Below are positions 10,065-20,006 of a DNA stretch of 36,766 nt, in pieces. Made by a program: the position numbers and the translations under genes. The number at the start of each line of letters is the position of its first letter. The first letter of the stretch is position 1. The stretch spans positions 1 through 36,766 of the forward strand of contig JADFWS010000004.1 in assembly GCA_015234065.1 (NCBI GenBank), in the 5' to 3' direction. The notes under the pieces are model-generated. The model saw nothing but the letters and a program-made list of their open reading frames with translations. It ran no database searches and was not told where the DNA came from. Source of the DNA: Candidatus Omnitrophota bacterium. Lineage in GTDB: Bacteria; Omnitrophota; Gorgyraeia; Zapsychrales; Fredricksoniimonadaceae.

Positions 10065-12917
10065 TTATTGGGTTATCCCAAGGAATTCCGAGAGGCTGTC
10101 CAGAGGTTGAATATTCATAATAACGGGAATAAACCCCGAAGCATTCTGCAACGCGGCTATTTGAGCCGGATCAATATGAAACTCGATGCCTTGCCCGTCG
10201 CTTTGAACATTCAACTCAAGACGATCCGTATTAAGATCAATACCACCATCATTGGTTTTAGTCCCACTCCTGCGGGGCGTGATCTTCTTTTCAATACAGA
10301 TATTTGATACAGCCGAAGAACTCACGCCTAACATGGTCGCGATCTGTTCACGGGTTTCAGGAATACTGACATAATCTCTCGGGCCTATTGCCGGCGCATT
10401 CTCTTGAATAGCACGCTCGACCGCCAATTTCCGCACATTATCCGCCCAATCACGCACTGCCTGGCCTTTAGGAGAAATGGCCCTGCCCACAGGGCCGCGT
10501 GTCGTAAACCCGCGGGCCGACAATACGGCACTGGCCGTCTCCTCCGAAATATGGAATTTGCTTGTCAGCGCCTCCCTCGTCAAGGGCAATACTTTCAGTC
10601 CATTTCTCACATCTAACAAATCTTTATTCTGTATCCCGAGCCAATCAATGAACGCCTGTGTCTTTTCAGAGACAGCGCCGCGGCGCCCTTTGGTCTTAAT
10701 ACCAAATAAACTGAAGATCTCCTGAACGGTATACTGCGGGACCTTATATTCCTCAGCAATTTCCGGCTGCGTTCTATCAAGCTCAGCTCCGAGATTAATT
10801 CTTGCCCATTCATACAGCTTAAGCGCATTTTTAGATAACCTTCCCAAAGGCTCAACATGATAAAGTTGAAAAACAGCCGCAATAGTCCGACGATAAATGC
10901 CGTACTTCTTCTCAAGGTCCACAAGAGTATAGGGAACACGTTTCCTGCGGTTCTCATTTGCAAAGGCATGGAGCTCCTGCATCGCCTTGGCCCGATCCTT
11001 GGGTGACAGAACGATCATGGCATGCTCAGTCTGCTCTCCCGCCACTCCCTCAAAATACGCTTTGACCTCATCGGCGGCTCTTCGGCTTTCTTCAATCGTA
11101 CGATAAAAAATATGCCCTTCTGATGTAGATATTTCCTCTGTGACGGCCGCACCATAGGCGGCTGCGCGTGAAAACCCTGCCTGAACATAATCCTCTGCCG
11201 AAAGCAAAGGATGCACAACAAGCGCTGTATTGGAATCTTTCAATACATGATGTTCCAAATATGATTGAACAACAGCGCTCAAGAACGCATTGCGTAAAAG
11301 AGGGCTTTTGCGCTCGATCAACCATGCTGTTAGTTTGCAGGTATTCTTTTCCAGGAAATAATTATTCCGAGAAAACAACTCCTGCCGTTGATACGCGGCA
11401 AACCCTATGATCCGGCCGACGCCATTCTTTAGAAACACAACGCCTTCTATTTTCCCTGCCCGAATAGCCGCTTCGACCTTTAACGGAGAATCTGCAGTGT
11501 CCGACGAGAAGAATGACTCTTCATCAACCAGGACGGATGTATTCTCAACATCCTGAAACCGCAAATAATTCCTTAATCGCGCGACAACAGCATCTTCAAA
11601 CCCTGACAGACCGCGATGAAATGTTTCCGTGGAAAACTTTTCAGCGCCTAATATAAATTCTGTTGGCATACCTAATGTCGTGATCATCGCTGATTCAGAA
11701 TTCTTCACTCTCGAATGAATGACCATGGAATGGTCGTTTTGAAGCTCTTCAGCTGAAACTGTTTGGGCAGATTCAACCGGGACTTTCAGCACAATACCGC
11801 CAGAGAAGTATTTTCTTGGGATAACGTCACCAGACAGCGCGTCTTTTTCTTCACGGATCAAATCAACAGCGCCCTTCTTAAACGCTTCAACATATTCAGC
11901 CCAAATCTTTTCAGCCATTTTCAAATCATCGATATTCACGCCATTGATCTTTTTCTGATCAATATAAACTTTACTCAAGAGGCTTTTGTTGATCTTTTTC
12001 TTGTACCACGCGGCGAGGATCAGGGCATTGTAAATCTGGCGGAGCTTGGAGAAATTAGCGCCTTCATTGATTTCCTTTTCAAGGACCGGAATAACAATCT
12101 CGCGCAAGATCGCTTTCGAGACCGCCCCGACCCCGGAGGTTATGTCGGTCGTTGATGATTCGTCAAATTCCAAATCCTTACTCATTGATCCGTGCTTCTG
12201 TGCCGCTACATAATCGCTCTCGAGCATGACTTTAAGCCGGGATTCCGTAATATAGGCAACCGAGGATTTCTCATAAACAACTGCTTTCTGTGGAAGAATC
12301 CAGACCTTGTTGAACGTATCCACCGGGATATCGGTAGTCCCATACTTCTCGGCAGCCTGCTTATAAATCTCGGCCCAGAACTTTTTACCTGTCTCGCCTT
12401 CGGGATACAAGAGCGATGCTGTCACCTGTTTCAAAATATAATCTTGCGCCAACAGGTCTCGGCCCATTTCCGTCTGACCGAATTCATTCGGAATGATGCG
12501 GTCTTTTTCATAGGGTGACAGGTTGACCCACAGGTCTTTCTCGGGAACGGTGAGCGAGGCCAAGAAATATTTTATCAGCTTCTCGGATTCAACTCGAAGG
12601 CCGTCTGCGCTTGAAGACGCGTAGCCCTGCAGCGCATCTTCTTCCGAAGCAACATGTCCCCTGGCGGCCAACGGCGTGCGAACATCAAGTTGTGAACCTT
12701 TATCCAAAATAAAATCAAAGCGAAAAGGGTCATTGACGTATACCTTGACACCCTTAAGCATTGGCGGATTGACCGCCTGGCTCAATCCCACCATGCTCCC
12801 GGGTTCAGGAAGCACGCCCGCTCCGATGCCAAGCGACAAGCCCTCTGCTCGGACCGACAAAGTGCTATTGACAAAGAAAACGATGAGAATAAAAGTAGAT
12901 ATAAGTTTTTTAATCAT
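10065..12917 (-). CDS. large secreted modular protein with a C-terminal helix-turn-helix array (Omnitrophota-type, function unknown)
   Basis: Signal peptide MIKKLISTFILIVFFVNSTLSVRAEG; N-terminal block VNLSPYEKDRIIPNEFGQTEMGRDLLAQDYILKQVTASLLYPEGETGKKFW; four HTH-like units; C-terminal tail FHIDPAQIAALQNASGFIPVIMNIQPL. Confidence 0.8.
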   Translation of the reverse strand: MIKKLISTFILIVFFVNSTLSVRAEGLSLGIGAGVLPEPGSMVGLSQAVNPPMLKGVKVYVNDPFRFDFILDKGSQLDVRTPLAARGHVASEEDALQGYASSSADGLRVESEKLIKYFLASLTVPEKDLWVNLSPYEKDRIIPNEFGQTEMGRDLLAQDYILKQVTASLLYPEGETGKKFWAEIYKQAAEKYGTTDIPVDTFNKVWILPQKAVVYEKSSVAYITESRLKVMLESDYVAAQKHGSMSKDLEFDESSTTDITSGVGAVSKAILREIVIPVLEKEINEGANFSKLRQIYNALILAAWYKKKINKSLLSKVYIDQKKINGVNIDDLKMAEKIWAEYVEAFKKGAVDLIREEKDALSGDVIPRKYFSGGIVLKVPVESAQTVSAEELQNDHSMVIHSRVKNSESAMITTLGMPTEFILGAEKFSTETFHRGLSGFEDAVVARLRNYLRFQDVENTSVLVDEESFFSSDTADSPLKVEAAIRAGKIEGVVFLKNGVGRIIGFAAYQRQELFSRNNYFLEKNTCKLTAWLIERKSPLLRNAFLSAVVQSYLEHHVLKDSNTALVVHPLLSAEDYVQAGFSRAAAYGAAVTEEISTSEGHIFYRTIEESRRAADEVKAYFEGVAGEQTEHAMIVLSPKDRAKAMQELHAFANENRRKRVPYTLVDLEKKYGIYRRTIAAVFQLYHVEPLGRLSKNALKLYEWARINLGAELDRTQPEIAEEYKVPQYTVQEIFSLFGIKTKGRRGAVSEKTQAFIDWLGIQNKDLLDVRNGLKVLPLTREALTSKFHISEETASAVLSARGFTTRGPVGRAISPKGQAVRDWADNVRKLAVERAIQENAPAIGPRDYVSIPETREQIATMLGVSSSAVSNICIEKKITPRRSGTKTNDGGIDLNTDRLELNVQSDGQGIEFHIDPAQIAALQNASGFIPVIMNIQPLDSLSEFLGITQ

Positions 12918-13090
12918 ATTTCCAACCATCAACCACAAATCAGAAAATGCAGGTGGTCCTTCGGCCTTACGGCATCAAGATAACACAGCCCAGCATAACG
13001 AATCCCCTATAAGTATTATCTATAGATATGTGAAAAGAAAGGGCAAAATCAAGATCACAAGAAAACGTTTTCCGCTAAAAGATCGCGCAA

Positions 13091-13126
13091 ACAAAAAAGC
13101 CCTGGCTTACGCCAGAGCTTTTTATG
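13091..13126 (-). terminator. Rho-independent terminator downstream of cyclophilin gene
   Basis: Minus strand AAAAAGCTCTGGC-GTAA-GCCAGGGCTTTTTTG. Confidence 0.75.
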
Positions 13127-13142
13127 TTTTGTTGAAAGATCA

Positions 13143-13177
13143 ACAACCGCCATAACCCCGGAGGTTATGGCGGTTGT
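13143..13177. repeat. 15-bp perfect inverted repeat, 5-nt loop
   Basis: ACAACCGCCATAACC-CCGGA-GGTTATGGCGGTTGT between the cyclophilin stop and the downstream terminator. Confidence 0.85.
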
Positions 13178-13189
13178 GTAACCGTTGAT

Positions 13190-13753
13190 TTACTCAGCGG
13201 ATTTTAACGTCGCCTTGATGATCTTTTGCTCAGAGACCGGACGGTCGCCGGCAGCAACGGAAGTATTCTCGATCTTTTGAACTGCATCATACCCCTTTAC
13301 AACCTCGCCAAAAATCGTATGCTTGCCATTCAACCACGGCGTTGCAACGGTCGTAATAAAGAACTGACTGCCATTCGTCGACGGGCCAGCATTCGCCATC
13401 GCCAAAAGGCCCATCTTGTTAAAGGTCACCTTCGGCGTTACTTCATCCTCAAATGTTCCGCCCCAAAGGCTTTCACCGCCACGGCCTGTGCCGGTCGGAT
13501 CGCCCCCCTGGATCATAAAATTCTTGATCACACGGTGAAAAATGATCCCGTTGTAATACCCCTTCTTAACCAGGCCGCGAAAATTCTCACACGCCTTGGG
13601 CGCCACATCATCATACAACGCCACCTCAATAACACCTGCATTCGTTTCCAGAACAACATTTTCCTTCTTCATTTCTTCTCCTTTTTGCGCCTGAACACAC
13701 CCTGCCATGAACAACACTGTTAAAACTCCGACTGCGATCCCCATTGCCTTCAT
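13190..13753 (-). CDS. peptidyl-prolyl cis-trans isomerase, cyclophilin type, probable lipoprotein
   Basis: Lipobox MAGC; NFRGLVKKGYYNGIIFHRVIKNFMIQGGDPTGTGRGG; SQFFITTVATPWLNGKHTIFGEV. Confidence 0.95.
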   Translation of the reverse strand: MKAMGIAVGVLTVLFMAGCVQAQKGEEMKKENVVLETNAGVIEVALYDDVAPKACENFRGLVKKGYYNGIIFHRVIKNFMIQGGDPTGTGRGGESLWGGTFEDEVTPKVTFNKMGLLAMANAGPSTNGSQFFITTVATPWLNGKHTIFGEVVKGYDAVQKIENTSVAAGDRPVSEQKIIKATLKSAE

Positions 13754-13762
13754 ACCCGCCTC

Positions 13763-14185
13763 CTAAATATGCTTTTCCGATTCAACCCCAGACAGCCGGC
13801 TTTGAAGCTGAAGATTCTCTTCAAAAACCTTGCTGATCTCTTCTTTTAAACGCCTGTTCTGCTCTTTCAACTCCTCGATCTGTTTTTGCAAAATATCTCT
13901 CAGGCTTTCAAACTCCCGACGATGCCGCTCTTCGGCAAAAAGCTCGCGTTCAAAACGCTCAAGCGCACGATTCTTTTCTTCAAGCATCCGCTCAAGCAAA
14001 AGATATTTCTCCTGCGCCGCCCCTGTCAGCGATTCGGCCGAAGAAAGCCTTTGCGGCTCAAGATCCGTCGGCTGCACGGCGGAAGGCACAATAACTTCAG
14101 GCCCAGCTTCATTCTTCTCTGCCAAGAAACTCCAGACAAAGAAAATGATCCCCGCAATAATGATTATAGGAAAAACAACGATCAT
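13763..14185 (-). CDS. membrane-anchored coiled-coil protein, unknown function
   Basis: N-terminal TM helix MIVVFPIIIIAGIIFFVWSFL then heptad-rich charged region. Confidence 0.65.
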   Translation of the reverse strand: MIVVFPIIIIAGIIFFVWSFLAEKNEAGPEVIVPSAVQPTDLEPQRLSSAESLTGAAQEKYLLLERMLEEKNRALERFERELFAEERHRREFESLRDILQKQIEELKEQNRRLKEEISKVFEENLQLQSRLSGVESEKHI

Positions 14186-14187
14186 AT

Positions 14188-14514
14188 TTATTTGAACACC
14201 ACGACTTTTGCCGTATGCCGGACAAGAATGCCCGACGGTTCACTACGCACATCCGTGATGGCATCTCCACCAAGAACGGACGCTTCATAACGCATTTTAG
14301 TCACAACTTCAGCCATCGGGCGCGAACGCTCCGTTGCCACCGTGACGATCCCGATAATATCATGCGGCTTCTCGACCTTTTCCAAGAACTGAACCCGCTC
14401 CGGCGTGTTCTTCGGAGGATAAAAATCAAGGGTCGTATCCTGGGAATCAATGCGATAGACACTGCACCCTGCCAGGAAGATAATCGCTATCAACAATAAA
14501 ATCAGACGCCTCAC
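14188..14514 (-). CDS. small lipoprotein, unknown function
   Basis: MRRLILLLIAIIFLAGCSVY lipobox; 108 aa, 2 nt upstream of the next gene. Confidence 0.7.
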   Translation of the reverse strand: MRRLILLLIAIIFLAGCSVYRIDSQDTTLDFYPPKNTPERVQFLEKVEKPHDIIGIVTVATERSRPMAEVVTKMRYEASVLGGDAITDVRSEPSGILVRHTAKVVVFK

Positions 14515-14581
14515 AAAAATCTCCTATCTATACTTTTATGATAATAAGATTTTACGGAAGAATCAAGGGCTCCGGGCACTT

Positions 14582-16441
14582 TTATCTCTGTTCTGCCTGA
14601 TAATCCCGTATCGCCGCATCCACAACCGCAGGATCCCATCCGTTCTGAAGGCATGCCGCCTGAATATCTTTAAGGGCATCGCCCTGAGAAATCCGCGTGC
14701 GCATATAGCTTAATAACACGATCACATGAAATTTCTGCGCCGCACCAAGCCGCCACTCCAACGGCCTTTCTTCATCAGAGTCTCGGATCAGCCACGCCGT
14801 GATCGCCCACAGAAGCGGCAACACAAGAACGCCCCACGCGCTCCAGAAATATAATGGCTTCACACTGCCCCACAAACAGCCAGCGCTCCCCCAGAACGCG
14901 TCAAATAAAAAGTGTGCCACAAGAACAACGATCAATCCGTACCGCCAATACACAACACCTAATAACAATCCAAGAATCGTAACCTCAACCCCGCGGAACC
15001 ACATGGGAAAGACCATATATCCTGAATGACCGAATCCCCAAATAACCGCTGACATAAAGATCGCAAACAGCCCATTCTTCGTCCATGCAAAAACACGGCT
15101 TGTGGTATAGACACGAAAGACCGTCTCCTCAAGGAGCGCCGCGCGAAACGCCAAGGTCAAGGCGGCCAGCGCCGGCCAGTACGCACTTGAAAATTGTGTG
15201 AGCCACATCTGCCCCGACCAGACATCACAATACTTTTGGCCAAACGCGAACAAAAGCGCCTGAAGCCCAAGCATCATACACGCGACCAAATATCCTAAAA
15301 TAATCCTGGATGCCACTGCTGTTGAAAAAAAGCTCGACTGAACATACTTCAGCACCGACCCCGCCCCTGCTTCTTTTCTGGCCAAAAAACGAAAAGACTC
15401 CCCGGCCAATGCAAAAATAACCAGGCCAACACACGCAAAAAGGACATTAACGCCGGCCCCTGTGACCGCCCGCATCAAATACGACGCAAATATCTGGGTC
15501 GTCGGAAAACCATTCAATATGTATTCAAACATATTCCATTGGCCAAGCATCATAAGCGCCCATAACACAACGGCAAGCCTTATGAAGAATAGCCGCGTCA
15601 CGTGCATGACCAGATGCTGACGGCACACGGCCACATGATGCACGGCGGTGATCACCAGAAGCAGATAAACCAGGCTGAAGAACATCGAGAGATTCCGGCC
15701 CAATTCCTGGTCACGATCCAGCGAACGGGAAAACTTCTCGGGAATATCCAGGTCGGCCTGATAAAAAGAAAGCACTTCATGCCCGGAAACAACGATCCCC
15801 GTCAAAAGCCTGGCGCTCCCGGAATCCTTTTCTTTGGACCAAGGGATATCCACCTCTTTATGCTTCCAGGAAAACCCGTAATCCACCCGCTGTTCCCGGC
15901 GGGTCTTCTCCTCATCCTTAAGCTCATACTTTGAAAAATCCGTCCCAAACTGCTCTGCTAAAGTCTTTTGAGCCAGCGCCCGGGCGTCATCCAGCGTCAT
16001 GTCTGGTTTCTTAGCCGTATCATCAATACTATGCAAAAAACTGCGCACCTTGCCGCCACGTGGATCTACGGTCACCCAGAATTCTTCTTTCTGCCCTTCA
16101 CGAAAGAATCGCACAGACCAATGAAAAAGTTCATACCTGTACCGCTCAAGAAAGGCGAGCTCCTGCTTTTGACCGATCGCCTTCTGAAGATACCGGTCTG
16201 TCTCGACTTCATTGCCAAATGTCACCGCCGTCTTGAAAACCCGCGGGTCAATATGCTCTTGTTCTTTAAGGAATGCGCTGGCGATCACGCGCGCTTCGGC
16301 GCGGTCAACGGAAAGATGGACATACGAAGCTTTTGGAAATTCAAAATGAAACCAGGCCATCGCCCCGGCAATTGCGGCAAGAATAAATATTAACCAGGCA
16401 CGCGACGTCATTGTTGCGGATTTTAGAAAAATATTTCCCAT
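14582..16441 (-). CDS. CPBP-family intramembrane metalloprotease with extended N-terminal extracytoplasmic region
   Basis: Multi-TM; EETVFR and GFGHSGY and HFLFDAFWG motifs in order. Confidence 0.85.
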   Translation of the reverse strand: MGNIFLKSATMTSRAWLIFILAAIAGAMAWFHFEFPKASYVHLSVDRAEARVIASAFLKEQEHIDPRVFKTAVTFGNEVETDRYLQKAIGQKQELAFLERYRYELFHWSVRFFREGQKEEFWVTVDPRGGKVRSFLHSIDDTAKKPDMTLDDARALAQKTLAEQFGTDFSKYELKDEEKTRREQRVDYGFSWKHKEVDIPWSKEKDSGSARLLTGIVVSGHEVLSFYQADLDIPEKFSRSLDRDQELGRNLSMFFSLVYLLLVITAVHHVAVCRQHLVMHVTRLFFIRLAVVLWALMMLGQWNMFEYILNGFPTTQIFASYLMRAVTGAGVNVLFACVGLVIFALAGESFRFLARKEAGAGSVLKYVQSSFFSTAVASRIILGYLVACMMLGLQALLFAFGQKYCDVWSGQMWLTQFSSAYWPALAALTLAFRAALLEETVFRVYTTSRVFAWTKNGLFAIFMSAVIWGFGHSGYMVFPMWFRGVEVTILGLLLGVVYWRYGLIVVLVAHFLFDAFWGSAGCLWGSVKPLYFWSAWGVLVLPLLWAITAWLIRDSDEERPLEWRLGAAQKFHVIVLLSYMRTRISQGDALKDIQAACLQNGWDPAVVDAAIRDYQAEQR

Positions 16442-16448
16442 ACAGGGA

Positions 16449-17150
16449 TCACATTAAACTGATGACTTCTTTAGGAAGGTTCTTGAGCTCTTCGGTCCCG
16501 AGAGCCTTGATCGCCCAACGCAACAACTGAAGCTTCCCTTTAAGTTTCGGCTCTTCAGGGTTAGCATTCGACAATTTCTTGCGGGCGAGAAAGAATATCT
16601 TGCGCAGCGTGTTAAATTCGATCCGCGCCTCACGCGCATGGATGGTCCCGGTATTATTGATATCATCAACAGCCCTGTACGCGATCTCCGTCACCGCCGG
16701 ATCATAGTGATCGATCTTCTGGATCAGCACCGGGACCATGCCGTCAAAATAACGGTACCGGTCCATAATGACGAGCGTGTGCATGATCTCGATCTGCGTA
16801 TAAATGGAATCTACCCGCTCGAGCTGCCGCAACAACATCCGCTCGATGAGGACCCGTTCTTTCTGAACCACAAAAGAGGCAAACTCCTGACGGAAAACAC
16901 GAACTGCCGCCGCCTTCCGGTAGGCGTACAAGCTGTCATCATTGATCATGGCCAACAGCGTATCTTTAGACGCGTCTTTCAATTTCGCGGAATACCCGTC
17001 GATCAAAAGCTTATCATCAAAAATAGCCGGCATCTGTTCAGCCGCGGCAACAGCGGAAGCCGCCCCGGACACGCCCTGCGCATGCAAAGGCGCAGCACTG
17101 CACAACAGCGTAAGAAGAAACGCCAAAAATACCTTAAAGAAATGTCTCAT
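16449..17150 (-). CDS. secreted HEAT-like repeat protein, unknown function
   Basis: Signal peptide MRHFFKVFLAFLLTLLCSAAPLHAQG followed by helical repeat-like sequence. Confidence 0.6.
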   Translation of the reverse strand: MRHFFKVFLAFLLTLLCSAAPLHAQGVSGAASAVAAAEQMPAIFDDKLLIDGYSAKLKDASKDTLLAMINDDSLYAYRKAAAVRVFRQEFASFVVQKERVLIERMLLRQLERVDSIYTQIEIMHTLVIMDRYRYFDGMVPVLIQKIDHYDPAVTEIAYRAVDDINNTGTIHAREARIEFNTLRKIFFLARKKLSNANPEEPKLKGKLQLLRWAIKALGTEELKNLPKEVISLM

Positions 17151-17998
17151 TCCTCGAGCTCCAGCGTCATATCGATCGCCTGACGGGAATGAGTCAATGA
17201 GCCGATGGAAATACGGTCAACGCCTGTCGCGGCAACTTCCCGGACATTTGCAAGCGTGATCCCGCCCGACGCCTCAAGCAGGGGGCGCTTTTCAGGGCAT
17301 ATTTTTTTAGCGAGCGCCACAGCCTTTTTAAGCTCGTCATTCGTCATATTATCCAGCAGGACCATTTCCGGATGCGCGAGAAGGACATCCTCGAGCTCCC
17401 ATAAATGATCCACTTCGATCTCAACCTTTTTATGCGTCTTGCGATGCAGCCGGCGGACCGTATCCGACAAACGTTCGCGCTGGCGTGAAATGATCCGATG
17501 ATTATCTTTCACCAAGACCATGGCGTTCAAATTAAACCGGTGATTCACCCCGCCGCCGCATTCAACAGCATAGCGCTCCATCAAACGAAGCCCGGGCGTT
17601 GTCTTTCGAGTATCCAGGATCTTCGCTTTATACCCATCGACCGCATCGCAAAAACGCTTGGTCCTCGACGCGATCGCTGAAAGGTAACTTAAGAAATTAA
17701 GCGCGACGCGCTCCCCCGTCAAAATAGAGCGCGTTTTCCCTTTCAATGTAATGATCTTACTGCCCGCCTTGACTTTTTCTCCGTCTTTTGCCAGAAAATG
17801 TACTTCCATCGAAGGGTCCAGGGCAAGAAAAACTTCCCGCGCAAAAGGCAACCCGCAGATAACAGCCTCTTCGCGGGTCAAGATATATCCCTCGGTCTTA
17901 TGGGACGCTGTCACCAAAAGATTGGTTGTAATATCGCCGCGCCCGACGTCTTCACGCAAGGCTAAATGCACAATTTTCCGGATCTCTTCACGTTTCAT
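17147..17998 (-). CDS. nadC: nicotinate-nucleotide pyrophosphorylase (carboxylating)
   Basis: LREDVGRGDITTNLL, ILDTRKTTPGLRLMERYAVECGGGVNHRFNL, VLVKDNH, EIEVDHLWEL, LLEASGGI, ISIGSLTHS. Confidence 0.95.
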   Translation of the reverse strand: MKREEIRKIVHLALREDVGRGDITTNLLVTASHKTEGYILTREEAVICGLPFAREVFLALDPSMEVHFLAKDGEKVKAGSKIITLKGKTRSILTGERVALNFLSYLSAIASRTKRFCDAVDGYKAKILDTRKTTPGLRLMERYAVECGGGVNHRFNLNAMVLVKDNHRIISRQRERLSDTVRRLHRKTHKKVEIEVDHLWELEDVLLAHPEMVLLDNMTNDELKKAVALAKKICPEKRPLLEASGGITLANVREVAATGVDRISIGSLTHSRQAIDMTLELEE

Positions 17999-18138
17999 AT
18001 AATAAATAATAGTTAAATGTATTTAAGCTGAAAAAACGTTTGATTATAACGTCGCTAAAGGCGAGTTTCAACACATTATTGCGGCAATATCTCCCCACAG
18101 GATACCCCAACACCAACCTGAATATCCTGACCGAAAGC

Positions 18139-18720
18139 TTAATGCGCTGTCAGCCGATTCGATCTAATATCCTGGACAATGCGGTCCGGAGGCTCTAATA
18201 ATGGAGGGACCACGGCCTTGTGTTGATCAAAAACAGTTTGACCGCCTTCTCCCACAATAGACTGGTGAACTTTATTGATCAAGGCAAGCCGGTCTGATTC
18301 GATCTTTTCACGCGCCAAACGCTGTTGATTCTGAGCCGTGATATTCGCGGCAACCTGTTGCCGGGCCGGCACAGCATTCATAATCTCTTCAGAAACAGGT
18401 TGAACCTGCGCCGATCCCTCCTGATTCGGTACAATATCCTTCAAGGCCGCGCTCTCGGAAATGCGGCTTTTGCCCTGCTGTACAGGCACTGCCCGGCGAT
18501 GGGCAGAAACAGGCCCGGAGCCAGATACAACATTCCCTGCGCGCTCGACGGAGGCCGCCACGAATGGCGCACGCGATGGCTGTTGCGCCGGACTTTCTTT
18601 TGTCACAACAGCCGTATACTCCTGGATCTTATATATCCCAAACCCGATGGCCGCTAACAATAGAAAGAACACGGACCATCCAACTCTTTTCCCGACATCT
18701 TCATGCTTGTCTAAAACCAT
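18139..18720 (-). CDS. single-TM hypothetical protein, likely part of the pilin-like operon
   Basis: 193 aa, one N-terminal TM helix, Gln-rich periplasmic region; 17 nt downstream of the PilX-like gene. Confidence 0.55.
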   Translation of the reverse strand: MVLDKHEDVGKRVGWSVFFLLLAAIGFGIYKIQEYTAVVTKESPAQQPSRAPFVAASVERAGNVVSGSGPVSAHRRAVPVQQGKSRISESAALKDIVPNQEGSAQVQPVSEEIMNAVPARQQVAANITAQNQQRLAREKIESDRLALINKVHQSIVGEGGQTVFDQHKAVVPPLLEPPDRIVQDIRSNRLTAH

Positions 18721-18737
18721 AATTTCCTCAACGTCGT

Positions 18738-20006
18738 TTAGAGCTCCTGAAAGCTCGTTTTCACATAAAGTATCTTGCCATTGGAATTAACAGCAACCGG
18801 GAATCCCGGAGGAATGATTGTTTTTAACCGCGAATCATAATACTGCAATTGATTATAACCTCCGTACAACGTCCCGGAAGACGGGTCAAATATCCCCGTC
18901 GGACCGCAATAATTATTAATAAGGCTGCCGTATTGGACCATGTTCCCTTTACCGCCCAACCACCACTGGTCCACTTGAAACGCGCCATTGATCGCCACGA
19001 TCACGGCATCCAGTTCAAGATTGGTAGGCGCAGACTGCGCGGTCACGGTCACATTGTTCTTGGCCACGAGGCCCAGAAGATCTGTGCTGGTAGGATCAGT
19101 CCTCGGGTCTTTGTCATACATTAAATTCCCGCTAACATAAATATCGCCTTCACTCGCGACCGTCACCCGTCCCTTGATCGTCCCCTCGACCGTCGGTGTT
19201 CCGTTCTGCACATAGATAACGCCATTGGAAGGGATCCACATGCTGTGATTGCTCCACCCGTTAGCCGCATTGGTAACGTTCATGGTTCCGTCTGAATGGA
19301 AAACAATGGCACTATCCCCGGATAAAATCAGGCCGGAAGATGACGCCTCGGCAGAAATGTTATTGAGCATCGCCGCCGGTAAAGCGAGTGTCGCCGGATC
19401 ATAGATAACGCCATCCACGAAATCCGGACTGTTATCCGCCCCGTTCCAATAGTTGATCGTCGGGTTTGATTGAGTAACCGGGCCGTCAAAAATAGGCTTT
19501 CCCCATAAATTCAGCTGCCCGTTCGTCCGAACAGGGCCAACAGTTGTCATTCCCGTTATCCACCACAATCTCCCGAAAGTAGGATTGATCTCCGTATTAC
19601 TAAAATATGCGTAGGTCGATAATGCGGATTGCTGAACCTTGAGGATAAGGGTCTTACTGACACCATTGTAGGTCCCAACAGACGTGAGCGTGTATTGGAT
19701 CCACGTAGCACCCGAACCTTGAACCGTTACCGCATAAGAGCCTGTTTTGCTTCCACCGATCACATAATTTGACTCTCCGACCCTGAAAATCATCGGCGGA
19801 TTAGGATTGTTCTTTAATGCGATGAACGCCTCTGCCAGGCCGGCATCCGCAAGATAATATGCCCGCTTCAGATCCATCGCCTTCCGGGTCAACGTAAGCC
19901 CGCCTGTGACCGTTGAAAACAAAAGCGCCACCGAAGAGACCGTCAGTAACAAAAAGGCCAGCGAAAAAACTAAAGCAAACCCTTTTTTATTACTCAGATT
20001 TCTCAT
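18738..20006 (-). CDS. PilX-like / DUF4900-like type IV pilus-associated protein
   Basis: KKGFALVFSLAFLLLTVSSVALLFS...AYYLADAGLAEAF, then beta-rich region with GPVRTNGQLNLWGKPIFDGPVT. Confidence 0.75.
   Translation of the reverse strand: MRNLSNKKGFALVFSLAFLLLTVSSVALLFSTVTGGLTLTRKAMDLKRAYYLADAGLAEAFIALKNNPNPPMIFRVGESNYVIGGSKTGSYAVTVQGSGATWIQYTLTSVGTYNGVSKTLILKVQQSALSTYAYFSNTEINPTFGRLWWITGMTTVGPVRTNGQLNLWGKPIFDGPVTQSNPTINYWNGADNSPDFVDGVIYDPATLALPAAMLNNISAEASSSGLILSGDSAIVFHSDGTMNVTNAANGWSNHSMWIPSNGVIYVQNGTPTVEGTIKGRVTVASEGDIYVSGNLMYDKDPRTDPTSTDLLGLVAKNNVTVTAQSAPTNLELDAVIVAINGAFQVDQWWLGGKGNMVQYGSLINNYCGPTGIFDPSSGTLYGGYNQLQYYDSRLKTIIPPGFPVAVNSNGKILYVKTSFQEL

Noticed and set aside
12131-13168. Shared word ccccggaggttatg at about 12131 and 13157 as a dispersed repeat
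   Set aside because: Only about 15 nt are identical and one copy is within coding sequence; a single match of that length is expected roughly by chance in a window this size.
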